A DNA stretch of 64,000 nucleotides from Nonomuraea sp. NEAU-A123 (GTDB taxonomy: Bacteria > Actinomycetota > Actinomycetes > Streptosporangiales > Streptosporangiaceae). The notes beneath the pieces were generated by a model that ran no database searches, was not told the DNA's origin, and worked only from the letters and a program-made list of their open reading frames with translations. The stretch is from NCBI RefSeq assembly GCF_018603905.1, contig NZ_JAHFZZ010000002.1:372001-436000 (forward strand), written 5' to 3'. Made by a program: the position numbers and the translations under genes. Of this stretch, positions 17,304 through 25,338 are shown piece by piece (within the stretch, counting starts at the first letter, position 1; each line of letters starts with the position of its first letter).

Positions 17304-18833
17304 ATGACTGATGACTATCTCGTGCGGATCGGCCGGCTCATTCGCGACGCCCGCCAGCACCGTGGTTGGACGCAGCTGCAGTTGGCGGACGCTCTGGCGA
17401 CCAGCCAGAGCGCGGTGAACCGGATCGAGCGCGGCAACCAGAACATCAGTCTTGAGATGATCGCGCGCATCGGCGAGGCGCTCGACAGCGAGATCGTGTC
17501 GCTGGGCTACTCCGGGCCGATGCATCTGCGGGTGGTGGGCGGACGCCGGCTGTCGGGCAGCATCGATGTGAAGACCTCCAAGAACGCGTGCGTGGCGCTG
17601 CTGTGCGCGTCGCTGCTGACCTCGGGGCGGACGATCTTGCGCAAGGTGGCGCGGATCGAGGAGGTGTACCGGATCCTGGAGGTGCTGGCCTCCATCGGAG
17701 TGCGGGCGCGGTGGATCAACGAGGGCAGCGATCTGGAGATCGTCCCTCCGGCCCGGTTGGAGCTGGAGGCGATGGACACCGAGGCGGCCCGCCGTACCAG
17801 GAGTGTGATCATGTTCCTGGGGCCGCTGATGCACCGCGCGGAGGAGTTCCAGATCCCGTACGCGGGGGGCTGCGACCTGGGGACGCGCACCGTGCAGCCG
17901 CACATGTCGGCGCTGCGGCACTTCGGGCTGGACATCACGGCGACGGGCGGCTTCTACCACGCGCGGGTGGATCGGGGCGTGTCACCGTCGCGGGCGATCG
18001 TCTTGACCGAGCGGGGCGACACGGTGACGGAGAACGCGCTGCTGGCCGCGGCGCGCCATGACGGTGTGACGGTGATCCGCAACGCCTCCTCCAACTACAT
18101 GGTGCAGGACCTGTGCTTCTTCCTGGAGGAGCTGGGCGTGCGGGTGGAGGGCGTCGGGACGACGACGCTGACCGTGCACGGGGTGCCCTCGATCGAGTGC
18201 GACGTCGACTACTCCCCCTCAGAAGACCCGGTGGAGGCGATGAGCCTGCTGGCGGCGGCGGTGGTGACCTCCTCGGAGCTGACGATCTGCCGGGTCCCGG
18301 TGGAGTTCCTGGAGATCGAGCTGGCGGTGCTGGAGGAGATGGGCCTCGACCACGATCGGGGCGGCGAGTACGCGGCGGCCAACGGCCGCACCCGGCTGGT
18401 GGACCTGACGGTGCGGCCCTCCAAGCTGATCTCCCCCATCGACAAGATCCATCCGATGCCGTTCCCGGGACTGAACATCGACAACGTGCCGTTCTTCGCC
18501 GCGATCGCGGCCACGGCGCAGGGCTCGACGCTCATCCACGACTGGGTCTACGACAACCGGGCCATCTACCTGACGGAGCTGACCCGGCTGGGCGCCTCGG
18601 TGAAACTGCTGGATCCGCACCGGGTCCTGGTGGAAGGACCGACGCGCTGGCGCAGCGCGGAGATGATGTGCCCGCCGGCACTGCGCCCGGCGGTGGTGGT
18701 GCTGCTGGCGATGATGGCCGGCGAGGGCACCTCGGTGCTGCGCAACGTGTACGTCATCAACCGCGGATATGAGGATCTGGCCGAGCGGCTCAACGCGCTG
18801 GGGGCGCGGATCGAGACCTTCCGCGACATCTGA
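17304..18833 (+). CDS. HTH domain fused to MurA-type enolpyruvyl transferase
   Basis: 509-residue fusion. Residues about 8-68 are an XRE/Cro helix-turn-helix (GWTQLQLADALATSQSAVNR). From about residue 75 onward the protein is a UDP-N-acetylglucosamine 1-carboxyvinyltransferase homologue. MurA catalytic positions appear kept: the Lys-Asn pair in KTSKNACVALLCAS, the fosfomycin-target Cys in YAGGCDLGTRTVQPH, the Asp in FPGLNIDNVPFF and the Arg in VINRGYEDLAERLNALG. It could therefore make UDP-GlcNAc-enolpyruvate, and the HTH suggests gene control by the same protein. A dyad and TATGTT box lie just upstream, with no ribosome-binding site, so it may be leaderless. Confidence 0.88.
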   Translation: MTDDYLVRIGRLIRDARQHRGWTQLQLADALATSQSAVNRIERGNQNISLEMIARIGEALDSEIVSLGYSGPMHLRVVGGRRLSGSIDVKTSKNACVALLCASLLTSGRTILRKVARIEEVYRILEVLASIGVRARWINEGSDLEIVPPARLELEAMDTEAARRTRSVIMFLGPLMHRAEEFQIPYAGGCDLGTRTVQPHMSALRHFGLDITATGGFYHARVDRGVSPSRAIVLTERGDTVTENALLAAARHDGVTVIRNASSNYMVQDLCFFLEELGVRVEGVGTTTLTVHGVPSIECDVDYSPSEDPVEAMSLLAAAVVTSSELTICRVPVEFLEIELAVLEEMGLDHDRGGEYAAANGRTRLVDLTVRPSKLISPIDKIHPMPFPGLNIDNVPFFAAIAATAQGSTLIHDWVYDNRAIYLTELTRLGASVKLLDPHRVLVEGPTRWRSAEMMCPPALRPAVVVLLAMMAGEGTSVLRNVYVINRGYEDLAERLNALGARIETFRDI

Positions 18834-18897
18834 ATTTCTGTCAGTGGGGCCCGCTACCGTCTGCCTTGATGTGGATCTTCCAATGTGAGGGGGGACG

Positions 18898-19908
18898 GTG
18901 CGGCCTGCTGAGCTTGATCGGCTGACCGTGGTCGAGGCGGCCGATCGCTATGTGGAGCTGGTGCGGGCCAAAACGCTGACGGGGGCGCTGTCACAGGCCA
19001 CAGCGGAGCTTTACGCGCGCGACGTGGCGACGCTGGTGAGGTTGGCCGGGGAGTCGACGGTGCTGGACGACCTGTCGGGCGAGGACGTCGACGCGATCTT
19101 GCTGGCGTTCGCCCGCAAACCGGACGGTCGGCGCTCAGCGGGCGGCGGCGGGCAGAGCCCGTCGTCACAGGCGCGGTTTCGGCGCTCGATCTCGGCGCTG
19201 TTCAAGCACGCCTCGCTGGCGGGCTGGGTGCAGATCAACCCGATGACGCACTCGACGGTGACGGCCAGAGAGCGGGGCGGGCTGCGGCCGGAGCGGCGCG
19301 CGTTGACGCGAGAGCAGGCGCAAGGACTGATCGGCGCGGCGCGCTCCCTGAGCGAGACTCCGGCACGAGGGCGGCGTGATCAGCGCACGGAGCTGAGGGA
19401 CGCGCTGATCGTGTTGCTGCTGTCGACGATGGGGCCACGGGTCTCGGAGCTGGTACGAGCCAATGTCGAGGACTTCTACACCAATGACGGCATGCGTTAT
19501 TGGCGGATCTTCGGCAAAGGGGGCCGCACCCGCGATGTGCCGCTCCCCCGCGATGTGGCGCTGGCCCTGGAGGCCTATCTGACGCGGGAACGGGCGCCGC
19601 TGCCGGACAAGGCGTTGCTCCTGTCATGGCGAGGGCACCGGTTGGCGCGAGGTGACGTGCAGGCGGTGATCGATCGGGTGCAGCGGCAGGTGGAGGCCGG
19701 GCAGCGCCGGTCGGTGACCCCGCATGGGCTGCGCCATACGACGGCCACCCATCTGCTGGCCGACGCGGTGGACATGGACGCGGTCCGCCGGGTGCTCGGG
19801 CACAGCGACCTGTCGACGCTGGGACGCTACCGCGACGAGCTACCGGGCGAGCTGGAAGGGGCGATGCGGGCGCACCCGCTGCTCAAGCGGGCCGACCCGG
19901 AGCAGTGA
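18898..19908 (+). CDS. Tyrosine recombinase (XerC/D-like)
   Basis: 336-residue site-specific recombinase. The N-terminal SAM-like core-binding domain occupies about residues 10-110. The catalytic domain carries the Arg in GPRVSELVRANV, the Lys in FGKGGRTRDVPLP, the HxxR block HGLRHTTATHLL, the later His in VLGHSDLSTLGRY and the Tyr nucleophile in that same motif. The GTG at 18898 follows a GAGGGGGG ribosome-binding site. It lies 5.3 kb from the dif-like site, but longer spacing and different ends than XerC or XerD make it more likely a distinct chromosomal integrase. No phage genes or att repeats were seen. Confidence 0.9.
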   Translation: MRPAELDRLTVVEAADRYVELVRAKTLTGALSQATAELYARDVATLVRLAGESTVLDDLSGEDVDAILLAFARKPDGRRSAGGGGQSPSSQARFRRSISALFKHASLAGWVQINPMTHSTVTARERGGLRPERRALTREQAQGLIGAARSLSETPARGRRDQRTELRDALIVLLLSTMGPRVSELVRANVEDFYTNDGMRYWRIFGKGGRTRDVPLPRDVALALEAYLTRERAPLPDKALLLSWRGHRLARGDVQAVIDRVQRQVEAGQRRSVTPHGLRHTTATHLLADAVDMDAVRRVLGHSDLSTLGRYRDELPGELEGAMRAHPLLKRADPEQ

Positions 19909-20034
19909 ACCGGCCGGACGGGGTCAGGCACGCGCCACGGCCGGCCCCCGCGCCGATGGGCGGCGTCGATCGGCGCAGGGGTCGCGGCAGGCGTGCCATG
20001 GTGGCGTGCCATGGAGTCGTCGTCGGCTGTCGTC

Positions 20035-20289
20035 TCAGGCGGGAATGGCGGGGGTCAGCCGCAGGGCGAGATGGTCCAGGGAGACCCCGAGAACATCGGC
20101 CAGTGCGGCGATGGTGAAGAAAGCCGGAGTGGGAATGCGGCCAGTTTCGATCTTGCGGAGGGTTTCGGCGGACATGCCGGCGGCGGCGGCGACATCGACG
20201 ATGCTACGGTCGCCGCGCGCGTCGCGCAGCAGCATGCCGAGCTGCTCGCCGCGCCGTCGCTCTTGGGGGGTCAGCGAAGGTCGAACCAT
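20035..20289 (-). CDS. Small XRE-family regulator
   Basis: 84-residue helix-turn-helix repressor, almost only the DNA-binding domain: GEQLGMLLRDARGDRSIVDV, then AAAAGMSAETLRKIETGRIP and a closing helix. It is divergent from the methionine aminopeptidase gene, and a perfect palindrome lies between them, so it probably controls both. The ATG at 20289 (MVRPSLTPQERR) is preferred over the longer open frame from 20316, which would cover the palindrome. Confidence 0.82.
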   Translation of the reverse strand: MVRPSLTPQERRRGEQLGMLLRDARGDRSIVDVAAAAGMSAETLRKIETGRIPTPAFFTIAALADVLGVSLDHLALRLTPAIPA

Positions 20290-20316
20290 GAACCCGAGTC
20301 TACAACCAGGATACAA

Positions 20317-20329
20317 ATACCGGTATAGT
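20317..20329 (+). promoter_or_regulatory. Palindrome overlapping a -10 box
   Basis: ATACCGGTAT at 20317-20326 is a perfect palindrome and shares bases with TATAGT at 20324-20329, the -10 box. TATAGT ends 7 nt before the ATG at 20337, so the aminopeptidase mRNA is leaderless. A repressor on the palindrome would block that promoter. Confidence 0.6.
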
Positions 20330-20336
20330 TATCGAC

Positions 20337-21104
20337 ATGGTGGAGATCAAGACGCCGTCGGAGATCGACGCGATGCGCGAGGCGGGCCGCGTGGTGGCGC
20401 AGGCGCTGCAGGAGATCGTCAAGCACGCCGCGGTGGGCGTTCGGGTCAGCGAGCTGGACGAGGTGGCGGCCACCGTCATCGCCGAGGCGGGCGCCACCTC
20501 GGCGTTCCTGGACTATCACCCGCAGTTCGCGCCCACGCCGTATCCGGCGGTCATCTGCGCGTCGGTCAACGACGTGATCGTGCACGGCATCCCGGACCGA
20601 TACCGGCTCAAGGACGGCGACCTGCTCAGCGTCGACTGCGGCGCCTACCTCGACGGATGGGCGGGCGACTCGGCGGTCAGCTTCGTGGTGGGCCTGCCGC
20701 GCGCCCGTGACCTGGCGCTCATCGAGGCGACGCAGGAGGCGCTGCGGGCGGGCATCGCCGCGGCCAGGCCGGGCAACCGGATCGGCGACATCGGGCACGC
20801 CATCGCCTCGGTCGCGGTGGCCGGCGGTTACGGCGTGCCGGTCGACTTCGGCGGGCACGGGATCGGGCGGCGGATGCACGAGGATCCGCACGTGGCCAAC
20901 CACGGACGGCCGGGCCGCGGGCTGGTGCTGCGGGCGGGTCTGGTGCTGGCGATCGAGCCGATGTTCACCGGCGGCGGAGACGGCCGCTACCGTACGGCCT
21001 CCGACGGGTGGGCGTTGCGCACCGTCGACGGCTCGCGCGCCTCCCACTCCGAGCACACGGTGGCCATCACCGACGAGGGTCCCGTCGTGCTCACCGCCGT
21101 GTAG
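20337..21104 (+). CDS. map: Type I methionine aminopeptidase (accessory copy)
   Basis: 255-residue metallo-aminopeptidase that removes initiator Met from nascent proteins. The pita-bread fold ligands are visible: Asp in LSVDCGAYLDGWAGDSA, His in DFGGHGIGRRMHEDP, Glu in LAIEPMFTGG and Glu in HSEHTVAITDEG. It has no N-terminal zinc or SH3-binding extension. Its place next to a small repressor, away from ribosomal or secY genes, suggests a second, regulated copy. The mRNA appears leaderless. Confidence 0.9.
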   Translation: MVEIKTPSEIDAMREAGRVVAQALQEIVKHAAVGVRVSELDEVAATVIAEAGATSAFLDYHPQFAPTPYPAVICASVNDVIVHGIPDRYRLKDGDLLSVDCGAYLDGWAGDSAVSFVVGLPRARDLALIEATQEALRAGIAAARPGNRIGDIGHAIASVAVAGGYGVPVDFGGHGIGRRMHEDPHVANHGRPGRGLVLRAGLVLAIEPMFTGGGDGRYRTASDGWALRTVDGSRASHSEHTVAITDEGPVVLTAV

Positions 21105-21126
21105 CAAGCACCTCGCGCTCCACGGC

Positions 21127-21160
21127 CTGTGCGGCGGGCCCGGGTGATGCGCTGTGCGAC
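21127..21160. repeat. Short direct repeats
   Basis: CTGTGCGGCGGGCCCG at 21127-21142 recurs with one change at 21152-21167, and a weaker third copy starts at 21183. They lie between the convergent map and surE genes and overlap the terminator-like hairpin. Confidence 0.4.
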
Positions 21161-21197
21161 GGGCCCGCAGCCGCGTTCTCTTCTGCGCCGCGGGCCC
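21161..21197. terminator. Hairpin between map and surE
   Basis: GGGCCCGC at 21161-21168 pairs with GCGGGCCC at 21190-21197. The loop of 21 nt can pair further inside. It is placed to terminate both convergent genes. Confidence 0.45.
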
Positions 21198-21224
21198 ACG
21201 CCTTCCCGGAGGGTTACCCCGGCT

Positions 21225-22109
21225 TCAGGGCGTCAGGGAGTACAGGCGGACACGGATAGCGGCCGAGGCGGCCGGCCCGGCCTCCCAGCTGCCGTCCAGC
21301 GGGGTGACGGTGACGTCACCGGCCGCCAGCAAGGTGCGGTCGGCGTCGGTCACCGGGTCGGCGGCGGCCGCCGGCAGCGGCAGGATGCGGTAGCAGGTGG
21401 CGCACGCGTCGGCAGCCAGGGCGTAGTCGGTGGAGAACGGCAGCGAGGTACCGAGCCTGGCCAGGGTGACCTTGCCGTTCGGGGTGACGGGGTAGTTGAC
21501 GTTCAGCGCGGTACGGGCCGGCAGGACGGCGCCGCGTGAGGTCGCCGCCAGCCGGTCGACGAGCTTGACGGCGAAGGCGATCGACCCCTCGGCGCTGGGG
21601 AAGGAGCCACCGCTGCGGGCGACGCTGAGCGCCACGGCGGGGATGCCGCCGGTGATGGCGGTGATCGTCGCCGCGACGGTGCCGGAGTAGTTGGCGGTCG
21701 CGGCGACGTTCTCCCCCGGGTTCGGTCCCGACAGCACCAGGTCCGGCGGGTCGCCCGCGAACACGACCCGCGTCCCGAACGCCACCGCGTCGCTGGGACT
21801 GCCCGCCACCGCCCACAGGCCGGGCTCCTTTTGCGTCGCCTGCAACGTGGTGCCGAACCTGGCGTTGATCGCGGTGCCGGTGATGCTGACATCGCTTTCG
21901 GGGGCCACGACCGTCACCTGGTGGCCGGCGTCGATCAGCTTCTGGCGCAGCTCTTGCAGGTAGACGGAGGTGTAGCCGTCGTCGTTGGTGAGCAGGATGC
22001 GCAGGTGGCGCGGCTCGTGCGCCCGCGCTTGGGCCTGGGCGGGCGCGGGGCCGGCCACGGTCAGGAAGGTGAGTAACACCAGGGGAATGAGGGCGATGCG
22101 CTGGAACAC
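21225..22109 (-). CDS. surE: Secreted SurE-type 5'/3'-nucleotidase
   Basis: 294-residue nucleotidase of the SurE family, metal-dependent phosphatases acting on nucleoside monophosphates. The first 27 residues form a signal peptide (hydrophobic core LIPLVLLTFLTVAG, then APAQAQA), unlike the cytoplasmic E. coli enzyme, so it should act outside the cell. Metal ligands include the Asp pair in ILLTNDDGYTS, the Ser in PESDVSITGTAI and the Asn in LVLSGPNPGENVA. GTG 22109 has an AAGGAG site upstream; the 155-codon extension in the same frame is unrelated sequence. Confidence 0.87.
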   Translation of the reverse strand: MFQRIALIPLVLLTFLTVAGPAPAQAQARAHEPRHLRILLTNDDGYTSVYLQELRQKLIDAGHQVTVVAPESDVSITGTAINARFGTTLQATQKEPGLWAVAGSPSDAVAFGTRVVFAGDPPDLVLSGPNPGENVAATANYSGTVAATITAITGGIPAVALSVARSGGSFPSAEGSIAFAVKLVDRLAATSRGAVLPARTALNVNYPVTPNGKVTLARLGTSLPFSTDYALAADACATCYRILPLPAAAADPVTDADRTLLAAGDVTVTPLDGSWEAGPAASAAIRVRLYSLTP

Positions 22110-22261
22110 GGTCGGTCTCCTTGCCGGCTCTTGCCTTCGCGCCCGAGCGTGTTCACGCCGGCGCTCTGGAAGGGGTGACGCTTCGGAATGTAAGAGCCGA
22201 GGCGGTGGCGGCGAAAGATCGTGCGACCCCAGATGAACCCCTGATGAACGCCTCCCGCGCC

Positions 22262-22774
22262 TCAGGCCGGGCGCACCGGCTGGCGCAGCACCGTGCGCGG
22301 GTCGGGATCGTCGAAGGCCGTCAGGTACACCTCGTGGTGCGGCCCGTTGGGCACCAGCGCGTGTTCGTCCATGAACTCCTCCATGACCTTCAGCGAAAGG
22401 TGTTCCTCGCTGAAGGGGCCGTGGTGCAGGATCTGCACGCACTGTCCTTCGGTGAAGACGGTCACGCGTACCCGGTCCACCGCCGCGCCGGATGCGCGCA
22501 CGGCCTCGCGGGCCTGCTCCAGCCGTCCCGGCTCGGGTGCGGCGGGCAGGGGCAGCAGCAGGTGCCAGCGCCACTGCTCGCGCGGCACCTCAAGCCCGGG
22601 CCGCTCGTCCTCCACCCACCACAAGCCCTCCAGCGGCCCGCCGGGGCCGCCCATCGCGCCGGCGACGGTGTACAGGGCGCGGATGGCCGAGACGTGCTCG
22701 CCGCCGCCGGGTTCGCCGAGGCCGGTGACGTTCAGGCAGGTGACCGGGCCGTGGGTGGTCAGTTCGGCGTTCAT
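22262..22774 (-). CDS. GyrI-like small-molecule-binding protein
   Basis: 170-residue protein of the GyrI-like/SOUL-related fold used to bind small hydrophobic or cationic compounds. Features are a central GLWWVEDERPG segment and HHGPFSEEHLSLKVMEEFM followed by HHEVYLTAFDDPDP near the end. Its start overlaps the end of the MerR-GyrI gene by 4 nt (ATGA), so both are made together and may sense the same ligand. Confidence 0.78.
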   Translation of the reverse strand: MNAELTTHGPVTCLNVTGLGEPGGGEHVSAIRALYTVAGAMGGPGGPLEGLWWVEDERPGLEVPREQWRWHLLLPLPAAPEPGRLEQAREAVRASGAAVDRVRVTVFTEGQCVQILHHGPFSEEHLSLKVMEEFMDEHALVPNGPHHEVYLTAFDDPDPRTVLRQPVRPA

Positions 22775-23895
22775 GTCTCTTCCTCCAAAGGGATCATCAG
22801 GTGGGTGATCAACTCATCGGGCGGGGTGCGGGCCGGGTCGGACACGTACACCTCGCGAATGGGGCCGCGCATGGGGTGTCGGCGTTCGGCGCACCAGGCC
22901 AGGACGGCGTGGACGGTCAGGGAGATCTGGTCGTAGGGGCCGACGTGGGTGGCGGCGGCGAACGTGCCACCGGGCAGCACGTCCACCCGCGCTCCCCCGC
23001 CACCGTCCCAGCCGGCCTCCCAGCCGTCGTGCAGGACGAGCGCGACGGACACGTCGAAGGCCTCGCTCAGGTCGACAGGGAACAGCCCGATCAACCGCGG
23101 CCCGCCCGCCGCCGCTTCCCCGCCGGGATGCGTGCCGACGGCCCGGGCCGGCGTCTGGCCGGAGGGCTCGGCGGCCCGCCTGGCATCGGCACGCGCGGGA
23201 GGCGGGCCGTCCCCCGCCTCCGAGGCGTCGGCGTGCATGGGTGACGGGCCGTCTCCTGCCTCCCAGGCGTCGGCGTTCCTTGCCTTCGAGGTGTCGGCGT
23301 GCGTGGGTAGCGGGCCGTCCCCTGTCTCCGACGAGGCGGCGGGGTCCCCGGTGTGTACGGACGGCGGGCCGTTCTCCCTCGGGCGGGTGCCGGGGTGCGG
23401 TACGGCGCCCGCGTCGGCCGCCCCGTACCAGCCGGCCATCAGGCGTGAGACGGCGGTGCTGGTGGCGCGGGCGATGTCGGCCGGGCCGCCGGCGCGTTCG
23501 CGGATGAGGGCGACGCGGTGCGCCGGTTCGGTGACGATGCGAACCTGGGGGGCGGGCAGGCCGTCGGCCATGACGCGTTCCAGGGACGCCAGGGTGCGCC
23601 GCCGCCGGGCCAGTTCGGCCTCCAGCGAGTCGCGTACGGACTCCAGGGCGCCTTCGCTTCCGGCGAGGACCTGGCCCACGACGGGCAGCGGCACGTCGAG
23701 TGAGCGCAGCAGCCCGATCGACAGCGCCGTGCGGGCCTGCGCGGCGCGGTAGTAGCGGTAGCCGGTGGCGGCGTCCACCCAGGCGGGCCGCAGCAGCCCG
23801 ATCTCGTCGTAGTGCCGCAACTGCTTCACGCTCAACCGGGCAAGCTGGGCGAACTGCCCGATCGGCAGGAGATCCTCGTCCACGTCCCCCAGCAT
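22771..23895 (-). CDS. MerR-family regulator with GyrI effector domain and repeat linker
   Basis: About 374-residue regulator. The N-terminal MerR domain is LPIGQFAQLARLSVKQLRHY followed by the DEIGLL wing, then a coiled-coil dimerisation helix to about residue 125. The C-terminal effector domain resembles GyrI/BmrR (FAAATHVGPYDQIS, REVYVSDPARTPPDE). Between them lies an unusual, about 100-residue Pro/Ala/Gly linker built from degenerate GDGPxPxHADASEA-like repeats (DNA 23204-23380). The ATG at 23895 is chosen because the alternative GTG at 23907 lies within the operator dyad. MerR proteins of this type twist their promoter on drug binding. Confidence 0.82.
   Translation of the reverse strand: MLGDVDEDLLPIGQFAQLARLSVKQLRHYDEIGLLRPAWVDAATGYRYYRAAQARTALSIGLLRSLDVPLPVVGQVLAGSEGALESVRDSLEAELARRRRTLASLERVMADGLPAPQVRIVTEPAHRVALIRERAGGPADIARATSTAVSRLMAGWYGAADAGAVPHPGTRPRENGPPSVHTGDPAASSETGDGPLPTHADTSKARNADAWEAGDGPSPMHADASEAGDGPPPARADARRAAEPSGQTPARAVGTHPGGEAAAGGPRLIGLFPVDLSEAFDVSVALVLHDGWEAGWDGGGGARVDVLPGGTFAAATHVGPYDQISLTVHAVLAWCAERRHPMRGPIREVYVSDPARTPPDELITHLMIPLEEET
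23204..23380 (-). repeat. Degenerate tandem repeats encoding a protein linker
   Basis: Copies beginning GGGCCGT on the + strand start at 23204, 23246, 23312 and 23366 (spacings 42, 66 and 54 bp, all multiples of 3), so expansion keeps the frame of the MerR gene. Confidence 0.6.
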
Positions 23896-23900
23896 GGGCC

Positions 23901-23915
23901 CTCCCACCGTGGGAG
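23901..23915. promoter_or_regulatory. MerR-type operator dyad
   Basis: CTCCCAC and GTGGGAG flank a single C, directly upstream of the MerR-GyrI start. This G/C-rich dyad is typical of MerR drug-responsive promoters and is the likely autoregulatory site. Confidence 0.6.
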
Positions 23916-23929
23916 AGTCCAGCCAGGGG

Positions 23930-23950
23930 TTGCGCCTGACGTAACGTGAG
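23930..23950 (+). promoter_or_regulatory. TipA-type promoter/operator
   Basis: TTGCGC at 23930-23935 can serve as -35 and is followed at once by CTGACGTAACGTGAG (23936-23950), a dyad with one mismatched pair that closely resembles the operator of Streptomyces tipA. It precedes the TipAS-domain regulator. Confidence 0.6.
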
Positions 23951-23966
23951 GGTTCATGGTGAGGTC

Positions 23967-24719
23967 ATGAGTTTGTCCGTGGGGCAGGTGTCGCGGCTGG
24001 CCGGCGTCACCGTGCGCACGCTGCATCACTACGACGAGGTCGGCCTGCTGTGCCCGGGTGAGCGGACCGCGGCCGGCTACCGCCGCTACACCGAGGCGGA
24101 TCTGATCAGGCTGCAGCAGGTGCTGCTGTACCGGGAGCTGGGCTTCGCGCTGGAGGAGATCGCCGTCATCCTGGACGAGCCGCGCGCCGACGAGCTGACG
24201 CACCTGCGCCGCCAGCACGAGCTGCTGGTCCGCAAGTCCGAGCGGCTGAGCGAGGTGATCGCCGCGGTGGAACGGGCGATGGAGGCGCGCACGATGAGCG
24301 TCACGCTCACCCCGGCCGAACGCCTGGAGGTGTTCGGCGGCTTCCGGCCGGAGGATCACGAGGCGGAGGTGGAGCGGCGCTGGGGCGGCGGCGAGCAGTA
24401 CGAGCAGAGCCGCCGCCGGGTCGCCGCCTACACCAAGGCCGACTGGCTGCAGCTCAAGGCCGAGGCGGCGGCCGTGCTGGGAGATCTGGTGGCGGTGTTC
24501 GAGGCGGGGCTGCCGCCGGACGGGCAGGCGGCGATGGAGGTGGCCGAGCGTCATCGCGGTCACATCAGCCGGTGGTTCTACACCTGCACGTATGAGATCC
24601 ATCGGGGGCTGGGCGAGTTGTATGTGATGGATCCGCGGTTCACGGCCTATTTCGACGGCCAGGTGCCGGGCCTGGCCGCCTACTTCCGCCTCGCCATCAC
24701 CGCCAACGCCCGCCGCTGA
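23967..24719 (+). CDS. TipA-like MerR regulator (TipAS domain)
   Basis: 250-residue regulator. The MerR domain is LSVGQVSRLAGVTVRTLHHY with the DEVGLL wing, followed by a long helix, and the C-terminal half (about 120-250) is a TipAS antibiotic-recognition domain, as in the thiostrepton-responsive TipAL. Recognisable TipAS parts are the WGGGEQYEQSRRR region and the end GLGELYVMDPRFTAYFDG. ATG 23967 has GTGAGG upstream and starts at the family's usual place. Two different MerR regulators therefore stand back to back, each with its own dyad. Confidence 0.88.
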   Translation: MSLSVGQVSRLAGVTVRTLHHYDEVGLLCPGERTAAGYRRYTEADLIRLQQVLLYRELGFALEEIAVILDEPRADELTHLRRQHELLVRKSERLSEVIAAVERAMEARTMSVTLTPAERLEVFGGFRPEDHEAEVERRWGGGEQYEQSRRRVAAYTKADWLQLKAEAAAVLGDLVAVFEAGLPPDGQAAMEVAERHRGHISRWFYTCTYEIHRGLGELYVMDPRFTAYFDGQVPGLAAYFRLAITANARR

Positions 24720-25027
24720 ACCACCGTTTCCGCCTGCTTCTGCCCGTCTCCGCCTCGCCGACGCTCGCCACTGAAGCGTCCGCTTGCGTGCGGGCCGTTG
24801 CGTGCGGGCTTGTGTCCCGCTGCCCTGTGACGGTTTTTCTCTTTTTTTACGGCACGCATGGGTCACCCGCCACCCGCCACACGTGGCTGGGGGCCTCCAG
24901 GAAAACGGCCTCTGACCCCGCACGTGGCCGGCCGCCGTTACGTTAGCGTCCTTGCTCCCCGGCCCGGGGAAACGGCGTCAGAGCGACTATGACCTCGGCG
25001 GCCCGTTCCAGGGCGCCAGGTGGCCGG
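24720..25027. other. 308-bp intergenic region with a T-rich tract
   Basis: Non-coding stretch between the TipA-like gene and DUF6204, which converge. TTGCGTGCGGGC occurs twice in a row, GCGGG/CCCGC (24804-24820) can form a short hairpin, and a T-rich tract follows at 24834-24848, rare in this GC-rich sequence. Together these look like a terminator. I see nothing else in it. Confidence 0.45.
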
Positions 25028-25336
25028 TCAGCCCGAGGTCATCCTAGGACGCCCCTTGCGGCGGATCTTGATGTCGCGCATGTCCGTCACCGCGACGCGC
25101 AGCAGACGATACGGATGCCCGTGCGCCTCCAGGGCCGCCATCGCCGACCTGGTGGCCTCGTTCTCGCCGTCGTCGGGGCCCGCGGGGACCTGGCAGCGGA
25201 AGGTGAACGCCGACACGCTCTGGTCGTGGGTGAACGTCCCGGCCTCGGTGAAGGCGGTGTCTCCCGCCGCCCGTACGGCATCCCGGGCGGCGTCGTCCAG
25301 GGCGTCGAACGTGCCCAAGATCATCACTCTGAACAA
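25028..25336 (-). CDS. DUF6204-like small protein
   Basis: 102-residue protein resembling the actinobacterial DUF6204 family, which has no known function. The start FRVMILGTFDALDD and the end DMRDIKIRRKGR are characteristic. The TTG at 25336 has AAGGA six nt upstream. It begins 2 nt after the stop of the TetR gene, so the two form an operon. Confidence 0.7.
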   Translation of the reverse strand: MFRVMILGTFDALDDAARDAVRAAGDTAFTEAGTFTHDQSVSAFTFRCQVPAGPDDGENEATRSAMAALEAHGHPYRLLRVAVTDMRDIKIRRKGRPRMTSG

Positions 25337-25338
25337 GG

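Noticed and set aside
18898..21104. Prophage or integrative element marked by the recombinase
   Set aside because: No phage structural, replication or excision genes and no att-like repeats were found beside it.
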